Assembly: GCA_022702705.1 (NCBI GenBank)
Contig: CM040434.1
Span: 56,036,953 to 56,100,952, forward strand
DNA from: Papilionanthe hookeriana x Papilionanthe teres
Taxonomy: Eukaryota > Streptophyta > Magnoliopsida > Asparagales > Orchidaceae
Length of the DNA: 64,000 nucleotides
Direction of reading: 5' to 3'
In this document: positions 35,141 through 46,907 of the stretch, in pieces
Numbering within the stretch: the first letter of the stretch is position 1
Layout of the letters: every line of letters begins with the position of its first letter
Made by a program: the position numbers and the translations under genes
Notes under the pieces: model-generated
The model's database searches: none
Told to the model about the DNA's origin: nothing
Seen by the model: only the letters and a program-made list of their open reading frames with translations

Positions 35141-37689
35141 ACCACCCCTCACGGCCATGAGAGGAGAGTTGCACAAACCTTGCTGAAACTACTGCCAAAA
35201 TTGTTCCAAACCCTTCTCCATCCTTAGAGCGAGTTGATCCCCGGTGTCGATTTGCCCTAATCCCCACCAACGAACTCGATTTCTCAAGCTGAAATTCCAC
35301 CTAAAACCGGGACACTTCTCCACGGTGGACCAATCCTCAAATTGATTGGTCCTACACCTTCACCAGGACCAAGAGAAGGAGTCTACCAGCCAAAAGCCCC
35401 CTCTCCGGGCCACCCATCCGTTCCGGACTCAAGCTTTGTGATCGGGCTTGGTTGAAATCATACCTAGACAATTCACCGGGCCAAGGGACTTCATCTGGAG
35501 CTTGCTTGGACCCAATCGAAGGTGACACAACCCTCAGATTGAAGCCACACTTCTCTGAGTAAAGGTATGAGCTAATTCTTCATCCCGAGCTTCTGGAGAT
35601 TCTCCATTTCAAATGCTTTAATTTCAATGCATGATCACCGTATAGATGTGCTCGTCTCTTCAAGACGAATCCATAGAGCATAAGAACACGAAAATCCATG
35701 GAGTATTGAGTGAGATATTAGGGATTTAGTGTGGACGGCTCTTGGGTGAGGACGCTTGGGGACGATGAAAGGATGTCGTTCATTCAATACACGCGCGGAC
35801 GGACGGCCAGGATCGCGTCGGATCAGGAGATGGAACGACACAGCGGGGCCCCGGAGCGCTGAGTCAGATGGCGGCGTCGAATGGGGGCGCGACACGCGGC
35901 GTTTCGGAGCTGCCCAGGTTGACGCGGCGTCGCGTGGATAAATAGAAAATTAGGGTATTTTTCTATTTATTTAATTCCCTAAACTTCAAAAATCCATAAC
36001 TTTGTGTAGAAAAATCAGAAAAATAAAATAAAAATTCTCTCTTGCTCAGTGAACAGAGGAGAATAATGTGGAAAAGAAATTATTTAATTTCATCAAGTAT
36101 TTTATTTTTAATGATTTATTTACCCTCTGCATTCGTTTAATTCTCCATGCATATAGGGAATTCACCATGGCATGAGACCATAGGGCTTTTGAAGCCTCGA
36201 ATTTGGGAACATTCTCCGAATTTTCCAAAGTCGGAGGCCATCCTATGAGAAGTTATTGATTTTTCAAATTCATGTTACTATTTTGAGTATTTTAATTCCA
36301 ATAATTAGCATGTTGTGAAATAAATTCTAGGAAAATTTGGTGGTGTTTCTTATGACCAGAGGACCCTAAAAAAATAGGTTTTGAGTTAATTCATTTAAAA
36401 TAACCCTAATTGGCTTAAGGACCCAAAATAGGTCCCTAATTAATTAGAGCTAACCATATATCAAATTGACTTGAAATCAATTCTCCACTGACCTTTAGGA
36501 TCAGAGGAACCCACCATAAAAATTTGAAGTCAATTGGACTTGGTTAGCCCTACTAAATGGGTTGATTAAGCCATTTAGCCATTTTAAACTTTAAAAATTC
36601 ATAACTTTCAAAATACCTTTCAAAAATTCACCAAATTGGTTTTGGAGCCTCTCTGATATCAGGGGAATTTAAGAAAATTAAAATTTCAATTTTCCAAAAA
36701 AGTTGATTTTTTAGTATTATTCTAATATTTTAATAAATAAAAAATAATAAAAATCACAAAAATAATAAAATTCACCAAAATGACACATTTTGAATTTTAA
36801 TCACTTAGGAACAAATCCCATATTTTTCTTAGGTCTATTTAATGAGATATTAAATTTTAAAGCCCTAGGGTAATTTTAAAATTTAAAAAATGTATTTTCT
36901 AGTATTTTCACTAAAATAATTATAATAAATCAAAGAAAAATCAGAAAATTACAAACATTGATTCTCTGATTTCCTTGATATCAGAGAGATTTTTGAAAAA
37001 TATAAAATTCATTTTTCAACCTTTATTTTATTTTTAAATTAATTAATACTCCAAAAATTAAAATAATTTTAATAAAAATAATATATTTTAAAAAATCACC
37101 AAAATTGGTCCAAGTGGTCCTCTGGTCATTAGGAATGTCCCATAATTTTCTTAAGTACAGAAAGTTTCCCTTGGTCATATTATTAAATTTTCCTTGGAAA
37201 TTCCTATTTTCCACCAAAAATAATTATATAAATAAATTAAATTCAGAAAAATCATATTTTCTCCTCTCATGTCTTTATTGACATATGAGTGAAGTCACAT
37301 AAAAATCTCAAGTTCATTTAAGCTCAATTTAGTGAGTTATGAAATTATTAAGCTTGAAGGGCAAAATGGTAATTAAAAAATTTAACCCTTAACTAAAACT
37401 TTAGGTTTAATAAAAAATTAACAAGTAAAATATTTGATCTTAATCTGATTTGGATGATTGGAATTCAAAAAAAATTAAAGGATAGAAACCCACTAAACAA
37501 TTTAAGATAATTAAAATAAACCTTAATTAAATAATTGATTAAATTTGGAAGAATAATAAAGTTGGAATTATTAAATAGGGATATTATTAGGAAGAGATTT
37601 ATTCTTTAATTTAAAAATCCCTAAATTAATCCTCTCAATAATACTTAATTCTTAATTAAAATGATAATTCAAATTTAAGTTTTAAAATG

Positions 37690-38170
37690 TTAAAGGACTT
37701 AATCATTAAATTAAATTAAAAAGTTAAATTATTAAACTCTTTTTAAATTTTCAATTAAATTAAAATTAAAAATAAAATTAAATTAAAGATTAAATCAAAT
37801 TAAATCAAACAAATTAAGTAAATTAAATTAAATCAAATAAAAAAATCAAATTAAATTAAATTAAATAAATGAATTAAATTAAATTAAATTAAATTAAATT
37901 AAATTAAATTAAATTAAACTAAATTAAATTAAAAAAATAAATTATATTAAATTAAATTAAATTATATTAAAACATATTAAATTAAATTGAATTGAATTAA
38001 ATTAAATTAAATTAAAATTAAATCAAATTAAATTAAATTAAAGGAAATTAAATCAAATTAAACTAAATTAATTTAACATCAAATCAAACTAAATTGAATT
38101 AAATCAAAATTAAAACTAAAACTAAACCAAATTAAATTAAATTAAAGTTAAATTAAATTGAATTAAATAA
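37690..38170. repeat. AAATT-type low-complexity tract in the 5' LTR of C
   Basis: Long degenerate run of TAAAT/AAATT units interspersed with AAATCA variants. Absent from LTR1-3. Confidence 0.9.
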
Positions 38171-40215
38171 CATCACCTAAGACATAAAGAAATTAAATAT
38201 AAAACAACTTAAACACTTATTCCAAATTTAAACCCTTTAATCGAAGTTAAACTAAATCACAAATCATTGGAACACCAATTTGCCCTCGAAAATTTCTATT
38301 ATCATAACTCCTAAATAGAACATTAAATGAAATGTTACTCCAACTTATAGGATATTCAAATGTCCTAGTTCATCGAAGTAAGATAACAACAAAACTTGAA
38401 TTCCCGGACGATTAATTCATTTGTATAATTAAATTCATTTGGACTTAAAACAGTTCTAGCAATATTGAAAAGATGTTTAAGATTCGTCTTAAGCACTTCC
38501 TCAATATGATAGGATATTTATGAGAACAATTGAACTTAATTGTTCTTTGATGAAGAAAATCGTCCTTAAACCAAAACACAAGAACCTAGACGTCATAGGA
38601 GATGACTAGCTATAGGATTAGAAACTTGGTATAAAACCACAACCCTTCCCTTAGCTTTACCTAGGAACTTGCTTAAATATTCTAATTGTGTTTTAAGTGC
38701 AGCTTGGGATGACGGGAAGACCCTCCGAGTACGCTTTTATTTTATTGCAATTTACCTTATTGCAATTTATTTAATCGCATCGCACTTACTTTTCTTGCAT
38801 GATAAACAACTGTTGCATGAAAACCCACACCTTTAGGATAGTTCCTAAAACTGAAAAAAAAACTAAAATAAAAGTCATCACAAGATAAAATTCACTGCCA
38901 CAACATTTCAAAATATAAAACAACTCAAAATTTAATCATAAACAGAACACAAAACTACAATTACAACTAAATTAAAACGTCCTGTTGGATGATCGGGAAT
39001 ACCTCGGATGATGTAACCTACGTGTTGCTAACGGGATTTCCCACGGTCTAAATAAAAGTGTGGAACTCATTCAGTTGAGTTTAGAAAATTCATCTGGACT
39101 AAGTGAATCCGATAAAAAAAACGATGCCGGAAGGATGGAACCGTGGGATCTTAACCGGTGTCGTTATAATCAACTTTAAGATTTGTTTTAATTAAAATAC
39201 AAAATACACTTGGAAATTAAGATTCTCTCTAAAACAAAACACTTTTCTCATCTCTTGATTTATGACTTCTAAAACTAAACCTCTGCAACAACAAGAAGCT
39301 CGGAGCATGGTGGGCAGCACGACCATCGTCATCAGCAAAACCTGAGTCTACTTCGACAGAAACATTCCTAGAATTAAACAACAAAGCCATAGGACTTCGA
39401 GGTAGTTTGCCTAGTGCAACATAAATCCTCAACCTTTTGTTAGGCATTTGCATTGCAAGTTAAGCCCTAACCGGTCTTAGGATTCCGAGGTAGCCGTTCG
39501 GTACGACATAAACCCTCACATCTTTCAGGCTATTTGCATGATTCTATCATATAAATATAAGTCATAATTAATTAAAATTGGCAAGATTGAAATACTAAAT
39601 AAACATTATGACTTTCCTAAATCCAAACCAAACAATAGGATAGTTGAGAAATTACCGAAGTTCGCTTCGAGTCTATAATTTCTCCTACCTTTCTTCCTTT
39701 GAATTCCCAAAACAAAATGTTCCAAATTTGATCCACTCCCTATTGAAATTCCAAAATTCAATCCCTTGAAAACTTAAAATTTGAAATTCTTGAGAGCAGA
39801 ATTATTGATTATTATCGAGAGTTTTCTTAGGTGATTCCCGTCACTTAAGATGTAATTAACTATAGGGGCTTGCCCTTATAGAGAATTTTAAAGAACCCGA
39901 GTAATATAAACCCTGTTTAATGCTTTCATATTAAGCAGGGGATTTTGTCGGCTTATAAAATTGGTTCGCAGACCAAACGGATGTCACAAATCTTCTAGTT
40001 TATTTAATCGAGCCCCATCACTAAACAGTGTGTATATTCTTCGAGATAGTTACACAGTTTGTGATGCGGTGCTCGTTTATATAAACTATTCGGGATGTGA
40101 GATCAGTTTGATTTCATATCTTAAAATTTTCAAACTTAAAATTATTTTCAAAATCAAATGCTACTTTCTAAATTATATATATATATATTTAAATCAAATT
40201 TAAAACCTAAAATTC

Positions 40216-40240
40216 GCCGACAATTTCTGTAGGCGACCCC
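40216..40240 (+). other. Internal copy of the LTR end/PBS start in the C 5' LTR
   Basis: GCCGACAATTTCTGTAGGCG echoes the true LTR end and PBS start 55 bases downstream (GCCGACAATTTATGTCGACT). It is also present in LTR2 (15,481-15,503) and LTR3 (58,041-58,062). Confidence 0.6.
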
Positions 40241-40282
40241 TTTTCAAAATACCACACAACCTAAAAATATGCCGACAATTTA

Positions 40283-40300
40283 TGTCGACTCCGCTGGGGA
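40283..40300 (+). other. Primer-binding site, element C
   Basis: TGTCGACTCCGCTGGGGA, five bases after the 5' LTR. It is the B site with one change (third base G to T). Confidence 0.87.
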
Positions 40301-40717
40301 AGATTCCTCTCTCCATTATAATCAGATAATTCTGCTTTCAAAAATCGGCAGTGCATCCATGTCCTTAATGGATCAAACTACCCTTCCTTCCGTTGGGGTA
40401 CTATGTTCATTTCTACCTTGAACAAGTATAGCTAACATTCTCTCGGATTTAGGAGCCACTGTTTAGACACCCCTAAACAGAGAGGCTCCGAGATCCTTAT
40501 ACCTCATTTCCGAGGTGGGGTGGACCCCCAATAGGTGTTAGTTTAGGAGTGATCCTCCGAGTCGAGAAGTCTTGCATAAGACTTTCTTTTCCTTTCCAAC
40601 TCTGAATCGGATTCCTTACCTTCTCTACACCTTTGAACATTCCGTTCTAAATAAACAAACCCTTTAATGAATGACTCTTTTAACAAATAACTTCTCCTTA
40701 TAAATACATGAACAAGA
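40301..40717 (+). other. 5' leader of element C
   Basis: Non-coding stretch between PBS and ORF1. It contains the stem-loop at 40,452-40,489 and the PPT-complementary segment at 40,501-40,540. Confidence 0.7.
40452..40489 (+). other. Conserved leader stem-loop, element C
   Basis: Outer arms GGAGCC/GGCTCC pair perfectly; inner arms CTGTTTAG/TAAACAG enclose a short loop. Best-paired of the three copies. Confidence 0.6.
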
Positions 40718-41715
40718 ATGAGTTCGGACTCTTTCCAATTCCTTTCTTTTCGTCCTGATGAGAAGGAGCATAACTTGGGACTGACAATCAGGATCTGCCA
40801 TGCAGAAACGGAAGCCCCAAAGCTGATTTTCTCCTTCACCAATGGACTGGACTTCGCTGTTTACAACGATGAGCTGCCTGACAATGGGATCATCCGGTTC
40901 GGACAAGGATTCGAGAACACAAATGTCAAGATCACCGACGTTTCCCTTTTCGCATTGACAAACAAAGTATCCGAAGCTGAGAAGCCGTTGATCAAGTTCA
41001 ACCTTAGATCAACTCAAGAGTTTCCGCCCCTGCAAAAGATCCCGACGAGAGAATCTTCGTCGTCCGCAGAAGGACTGTTCTTGCTACCCCCACTGGTCTA
41101 GTTGTCTCTGCACCTACCACGGCTTCTGCCAGATTAAAGGGGAAGGAAATCCAAAACTATGGTGAACCTGTTACCGTGGAGGGTACAGACTTTCCTGTGA
41201 GACCTTCTATTTTTGAAATCGGGTCCAGCTCAAGAATTCCATCACTAACACGGACCCAAAGAAGGAACAGAAGTAGGAAGATTGCCGGGAAGGCCGTAGC
41301 CGCCGAAGTTGCTTTCCGTAGGAAATCCCGAAATCCCCGAGTACACACCACTACCCGAATACATACCATTGCCGGAAGACACACCTTTTTGGAAGGAAGT
41401 AGATTCCATCCCCTTTCCGCCGCAGCTGACGAGGAAAATGTCCATAGGATTGTTTCTACATCACCTCGACCGACATACTATGACGACAGCAGAAAGAAAA
41501 GGGCTAGGATCACGCCATTTGCCCGACTACAGACTGTGATCGAGAAGCTAGCAAAGAAAGAGAAATGCCCCGTATCAGAGATTCTAAGAAGAATAGGGCG
41601 GGTGCCAGTCAAATCCCGTCTTGGGCCACGAGTAAAACTCGCCATCGTGACGGAAAAGCCAAATAAAAGGATGAAGGCTAGTCCGCCTTATCGTTGTTTC
41701 GGGGTTACGGATTAG
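40718..41715 (+). pseudogene. ORF1 of element C
   Basis: Starts MSSDSFQFLSF at 40,718, about 420 bases after the PBS, and is the most diverged of the three. It is open to 41,101 (KLIFSFTNG, NGIIRFGQGF, FPPLQKIPT). It shifts frame near 41,045, where A has CTG-containing sequence and C has CG strings, and continues as a second block to 41,715 containing LTRTQRRNRSRKIAG and ARLQTVIEKLAKKEK. A further shift lies near 41,320. The N-terminal layout resembles that of ORF3 in the same element. Product unknown; probably a basic accessory protein. Confidence 0.7.
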
Positions 41716-41783
41716 GGAGGATACCACCTTCCAGGCATTTGGGTCGACGGACCATCCGGTCGTAGACCTTCGTCGCTAGAAGG

Positions 41784-44181
41784 ATGGTATGGCGTCCCAC
41801 TACTCGGACAACTAAGATTGAAACAACGAGCTCGAAAAGGAAAGTCTCGTCAGGAGACTTGAATTCGAAGAAAGTGCTATTGCAGTAAAGGGGACTCGTG
41901 AGAAGGGAACCCGACAGCTATCACACGACAACTGCGAGGATGCACAGAAAAGACCGCTAGAGGACGCTATGGAAAAGTTGAGGACTGATATTCGACGACT
42001 AGCAAAAGAAAGAGAAGAGAAATTTAGAGATGAGATTGATTCGTCAGAATTCATGGACGATGAGTATGCAGAAATCAACATGGTCGAGACACGAGCTTCG
42101 TCAGCTTCACAAGGTGCTCCTGCAGCCGCAGAAAGAGAGGAGCCGGAAGTGATGAGAAGAACGGCTTCGAGAGAAAGACGATACGATCGCCCAAATGGCG
42201 AAGAGGATGGAAGAGATGGCTATAGCCCTAGCCACTCTCCAGAGTCAAGTGCAACCCCAAAGAGAGACACCCCCAGAGGTCATTCACATTGTGGACGGAG
42301 GAAAGGAGATTACATCCATCAACGGGGATGATCAACTAAAGAAAGATACAACACAAAGTATGATTCCGAGAAAAGATATCAAGAGCTTGGTGGAACAGCG
42401 AGGTGCGAGAAGCCTTAGCTCAATCAAAGAGCGGGGCATCCATTCGGATGGGTAGACCTTACCGGAAGAATTCGATGTCTGTCCAAGTATCCAAAAGGCT
42501 TCGTACCACCTGCGTTCGAGACCTTTGATGGAGCCAGGAATCCCCGAAAGCATGTTGCACACTTTCGTGCCGGTTGTTGCAATGCCGGCGGGAGCGATGC
42601 ATTACTCTTCCGACGGTTCGTCGGCGACTCGTCGGGAATCGCCTTTGATTGGTATGCGAATTACCGAATGGTTCGGTGAAGACATTCTCGGAGCTAGAAA
42701 ACCTATTCATCAAGCGATTTGTCGGAGCTCGGCACCACATCACTATAGGTGATTTAGTGGTAGAGAAGCGAAGCCGAACGAAACTTTGGTGGATTACATA
42801 CTTCGATGGAGGAATCTAAGTATGAAGTGTGAACCACAATTACAAGAACGAGCATGCGATCGGCATCTTACTTAAAAGCATTCACGGCCCGATAGCACTT
42901 CTCCTCAAAGGATTCACTATTAAGACTTTCGAGAAGTTGTTAAGCAAGGCCGGGAGCTTGCAAGAAGAGGCGAAGCAATTAAGTTTCACCGACGAGACGG
43001 ACAAGCAAAAGCACGTGAAGACTTTTGAAAAGAAATCCGGGATCGTTGCAGCGAGTCGACAAAGGCAAGCAACCGATACAAATATCGTCGAACGGCCACA
43101 ACAACCTCAACGGAATTATAAACAACCCCGACCCAGCTATCGATCATCTCCACAGTATGAACAACCGCCTCGTCCGCAACGTACATTAAGGGAGTTTCTG
43201 AGCAGGGAATATCCATTAAAAAATGAGGCAGTGCCAAAGATGTTCCGTAGTCTAATGAAGACTCCAGATTTCCAGCTGCCAGAGCCTAAAAGACCAGAAG
43301 AAGTCAACAAGAAAGGTGATCCCAACTTTTGCCCTTACCACCGGATGCTTGGACACAAGATAGAGGATTGCATTACCTTCAAAAGTTGGCTCAATGACAA
43401 CCTTCGGAAAGGGAATATAACAATCCCGAAGGAGTACATGAAGGAACCCCAGAAAGGAGGTTCCGTCAATGTTGTCTCGACTGATCTCATTGTTCCGATA
43501 GATCCCTATACAGCTAACGATGGATGGACTACCGCTTGGACAAGGTCTTCGAAAAAGATTTTAGACAGCAACCAAACCGCTTCGGTGCGAGCTTCAATTC
43601 AGAACTCGAAACCTATCAAGTCGGCACTATCACTTACGATAGAAGAACCACCTCAACAAGAGACAATTGAAGAGAAGAAGAAAATCGACGAAGAAGAGAA
43701 GATCGAGGCTCCTAAGGCTAGACTAGGGGCTGCTTATCCTAGGATAGTTATTTCAGATTCAGGGGAGAAATCCCTCGAACCTCTGACTCTGTATGATTAT
43801 CTGCTCACTTCAGTGGGATCTTATAATGATAAGGGTGATGGCGTTGGCTACGTTTTGACTGTTTCTAATGATTACGTAACTAGTGACAATCCGGACATCA
43901 ATTTCGATACCAACGACAATTCTCAAATCATACACAATCTCGACGATCACAATGATAAAGAAGACATCCATCAAGGAGGCTACGAGAGTTCAACAAGCAA
44001 CGAATCTATCTCGCGAGTTTCGAGGAGCTCCGAGTCACAATAGAGTTAGAGCCTTCGGACTGCGAAGCTAATCCGGAAGAACTCGTCATTCCGATTCAGA
44101 AGAAACACCGGCAAGCCCAACACTAGAGTCGAAGAAATTACGTAAGTTAACTTAAGAAGTGGAAGAGTTTTACCTCCGAGG
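41784..44181 (+). pseudogene. gag: gag, element C
   Basis: Starts MVWRPTT at 41,784. The coiled-coil block begins MEKLRTDIRRLAKEREEKF at 41,969 and shifts near 42,165. The capsid region at about 42,480-42,830 is broken in the middle: after FDWYA a base is missing where A has GCAGAA. The longest clean piece is 42,829-44,043 (404 codons). It holds the capsid C-terminal region (HAIGILLKSIHGP, KLLSKAGSLQEEAKQLSF), a Pro/Gln-rich linker, the CHHC knuckle CPYHRMLGHKIEDC near 43,330 and an acidic tail rich in Asp and Asn. A Gag missing only upstream parts could still be made from this piece, but no start is evident. Confidence 0.83.
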
Positions 44182-45135
44182 ATGGGTCCAAAGGACAAAG
44201 GGAAGCGGTGGTTGTTCAAGAAGAACCAACCCCGACGGAAGAAATACCCATTCCGAGAAGAAATCGAGACACATGGAAATAAAGTGGACTACAACGTGCT
44301 AGCCCATCTTAGGAAACTACCGAGCTAAGCCGAGCATCTACGACGCTCTCATCTTATCGAAAGGAGATGAGAGAAGCTCGATCGAGGCCTTACTTGATCC
44401 GTAAATTTTCTTAGCTCAAATGGTCGGAGATTCCTTAGATGAGGTTTGCTCGTTAAAGGAACGACGAGGCGTTACCTTCACGGACAATGACCTACTACTT
44501 GGGACAGCGGATCACAACCGACCGTTGTACATTTCGATTCATAATCGGAAAATTTACACTCTCCGGAGTATTGGTGGATCCGGGAGCATCAATCAATATA
44601 ATGAGTCTTCGAACGCTAGCATACTTGGAAATTGATGCTCGCGAGCTCGAAGCGGACAAAATATTATTAAGAGGATTCAACCAGAAAGGAGAAAGAGCCC
44701 TCGGATCAATAACACTACTAATGAAGACCGGTGACTTAGCAAAGACAACCGCAAAATTTCACATAATTGATTCAGAAACGTCGTTCAACGCACTACTTAG
44801 GCCGACCATGGATACATGAAAACAGGATGGTACCATCATCTCTACATCGGTGCATCAAATACTACGATGGAGGGGAACGAGTGCATCAAAGGTGACTTAC
44901 AACCATTCTCCGTACACGAAATTGGAATCCATGAAGATGCAGCTTATTATGCACCTCCGAAGAAAACAATCTTCTCCAGAGATACCATAACGAATGAAGC
45001 AAAGAAAGTTCGGGACAATGAAGAACCTGAAGTTCTAGTCCAACAGTCACTCACCACTCCCTTACGACGAGATGGTGAAGGTTTCTCCACAACTCGCATC
45101 CGAGGTCGTGGTAGAGACGTTAGGACAGTTGGATA
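44182..45135 (+). pseudogene. Aspartic protease block, element C
   Basis: Opens at the ATG of MGPKDKG (44,182), but several indels break the first 100 codons (for example near 44,205, 44,325 and 44,360). The core is open from about 44,487 to 44,819: VLVDPGASINIMSLRTLAYLEIDARELEADK with the same DPGA signature, then LLMKTGDLAKTTAKFHIIDSET. The linker 44,816-45,136 follows in another frame and ends in RGRGRDVRTVG. Confidence 0.8.
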
Positions 45136-45838
45136 GAGGAAACCAGCCATCAATGTTGATTGGGAAGACAGTTCTGAAGAAGAAAAAGAAATCAAGAAAG
45201 AAGCAGCGACAATAAGTCGGAAGAAGCCGCAGTTCAAGATCTCTCTCGAAGATGAGAAGAACGAAGAATACAAATCAATGTACGAGAAGATTAACCACTA
45301 TGTACATACTATGACCCTAACCCCGATCCATTCTAATAAGGTCGAGGGTATGGTGGTCAAAGAGGTACGTAGCGGCGAGTGCAAAGCCAATCAAATTCTA
45401 CCGTGGTGCTCCTTCCTCCAAAACCGAAAATAATGTACAATTTGAAGATGTCACTTCATCAGAATTAATGGAATTACCTTTTGAGTGGTACTCTCCCTGT
45501 GTTAAAAATTTAATTCAGCGTGGTTTCTTACCTCGACAATGGACAAAAGGTCAATCACAACATTTTGAGAAATTATGGAATAACTCCGGACGTCCACCCA
45601 ATTCAAAGCATGGTCTCGGATTCGGCACAGTAGGATCAGTTGACGATACTGAATTTTGCTTGGTTGTCACTTGCGAGTCTAATGAAAACTGCATGGAAAC
45701 TACAGACCAACTCGAAGATTTACAAATTGGAGATGCTCCACCAGAATTCGAAGAAGAGATTAAATCTACAAAAGATGAGTTAACGGAAGTTAACTTAGGT
45801 ACTAGCGAAGAGCCTAGACCTACCTTTGAGGACATTAA
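45136..45838 (+). other. Linker between protease and RT position, element C
   Basis: Equivalent segment. It is open from 45,468 (MELPFEWYSPCVKNLIQRGF) to the deletion point at 45,838, where the frame runs straight into RNase H-proximal sequence. Confidence 0.55.
45833..45838 (+). other. Junction of the RT deletion in element C
   Basis: CCTTTG is shared by both ends of the missing segment as seen in A (near 9,874 and 8,905). About 975 bases, the whole RT core, are absent, and the frame is kept across the junction (EEPRPTF joined to EDIKQYLM). Confidence 0.9.
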
Positions 45839-46343
45839 ACAATATTTAATGACACCTCCGTCTTAGCAGCCCTGGTCTCGGTGTAGACCGCAATACTTTA
45901 TACCGCGGCTTTAGATGACTCTCTCGGAGCCCTGTTAGCCCAGGTCAATGATGAGGGTAAAGAAAATGCTCTTTATTACCTAAGCCGTCGTTTACTTCCG
46001 ACGGAAATAAGGTATCCCGCAATTGAAAAGCATTGTTTGGCCCTGATCTTCGCCGCTCAAAAGCTCAGGCACTACATGCTTTCTCATAAGGTCAACCTGA
46101 TCTCGAAATTTAATCCATTGCAATACTTGATGACTCGTCCAACGCTTTCCGGTAGACTTGTCAAATGGTCGATGATATTATTGCAATTCGATATAACTTT
46201 CGTGCCTCTTCGTGCTGTATAGGAACAAGTCCTAGCAGACTTCCTTGCAGCACACTCTTTGCCGACAGAATCTCCTCTCAATGACGATTTGCCAGACGAA
46301 CAAATAATGAGCTTAGAAGACCCTGATGATCGACGTTGGGAAT
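45839..46343 (+). pseudogene. RNase H1 domain of pol, element C
   Basis: Directly follows the RT deletion. A stop comes after MTPPS at 45,866. The block YTAALDDSLGALLAQVNDEG to VKWSMILLQFDITFVPLRAV (to 46,222) is then readable, with one in-frame TAG after LRAV where A has Lys. The domain is otherwise full length. Confidence 0.83.
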
Positions 46344-46907
46344 TATATTTCGACGGAGCATCTTCAGCACACAAAGACGAAGAATCGCAAGTGATAGTGC
46401 CCGGTAAAGCGAGAATCGGATTAATCTTTATAACACCGGAGCGGGGGATGTTAAGATACTTCTACCACTTAACGAACCGTGTACAAACAACAAAGCGGAA
46501 TACGAAGCCCTCATAGCGAGGACTGGAATTAACTATTCAAATGGGGATAACGAGACATCAACATCTACGGGGATTCGCAGTTAATCATCCAACGGATCAT
46601 CGGACGAGTACAGAATTTTAAAGCCAAGACTCGAGCAATACTTCCAGGTATGCCATACGAGTTGTTGGAACAAATTCCAAATGTGACGATCTACAAAATT
46701 CCCGGAAAAGAAAATACTTTAGCGAGATGCGTTAGCCGTCTAAGCAAAATAATTTGCTCGTCTGCAAGGAGAGTCGATAAAAGTGTCGGTTTACGGACGT
46801 CGAGGTCCTATCACGGCTCGACACGGACACAATACATAAATAAGAAAAAGAAGAAGAATCGGTTGTAACGATGACGTAAAAAACGAGAAGATTGGCGACG
46901 GCCGTTA
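46344..46907 (+). pseudogene. Archaeal-type RNase H (aRNH), element C
   Basis: RRWELYFDGASSAHKDEESQ keeps the metal-binding Asp, and the frame stays open to about 46,516. It then breaks where CAG of A becomes CGAG (near 46,518 and 46,550). INIYGDSQLII-type sequence and EQIPNVTIYKIPGKEN are still visible in other frames to about 46,760. Confidence 0.82.

Larger units (their letters stand above)
32768..40277 (+). repeat. 5' LTR of element C, 7.5 kb
   Basis: It starts TGTTGACCTC with an 8-bp palindromic stem (GACCTCAT/ATGAGGTC) and ends GCCGACA five bases before the PBS. It matches the reverse complement of LTR1/LTR2 over 32,768 to about 37,560 and about 39,395-40,277. The middle, about 37,560-39,395, differs from A/B and includes a long AAATT-type low-complexity tract. 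The TATA-like box is at 35,131. Confidence 0.93.
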
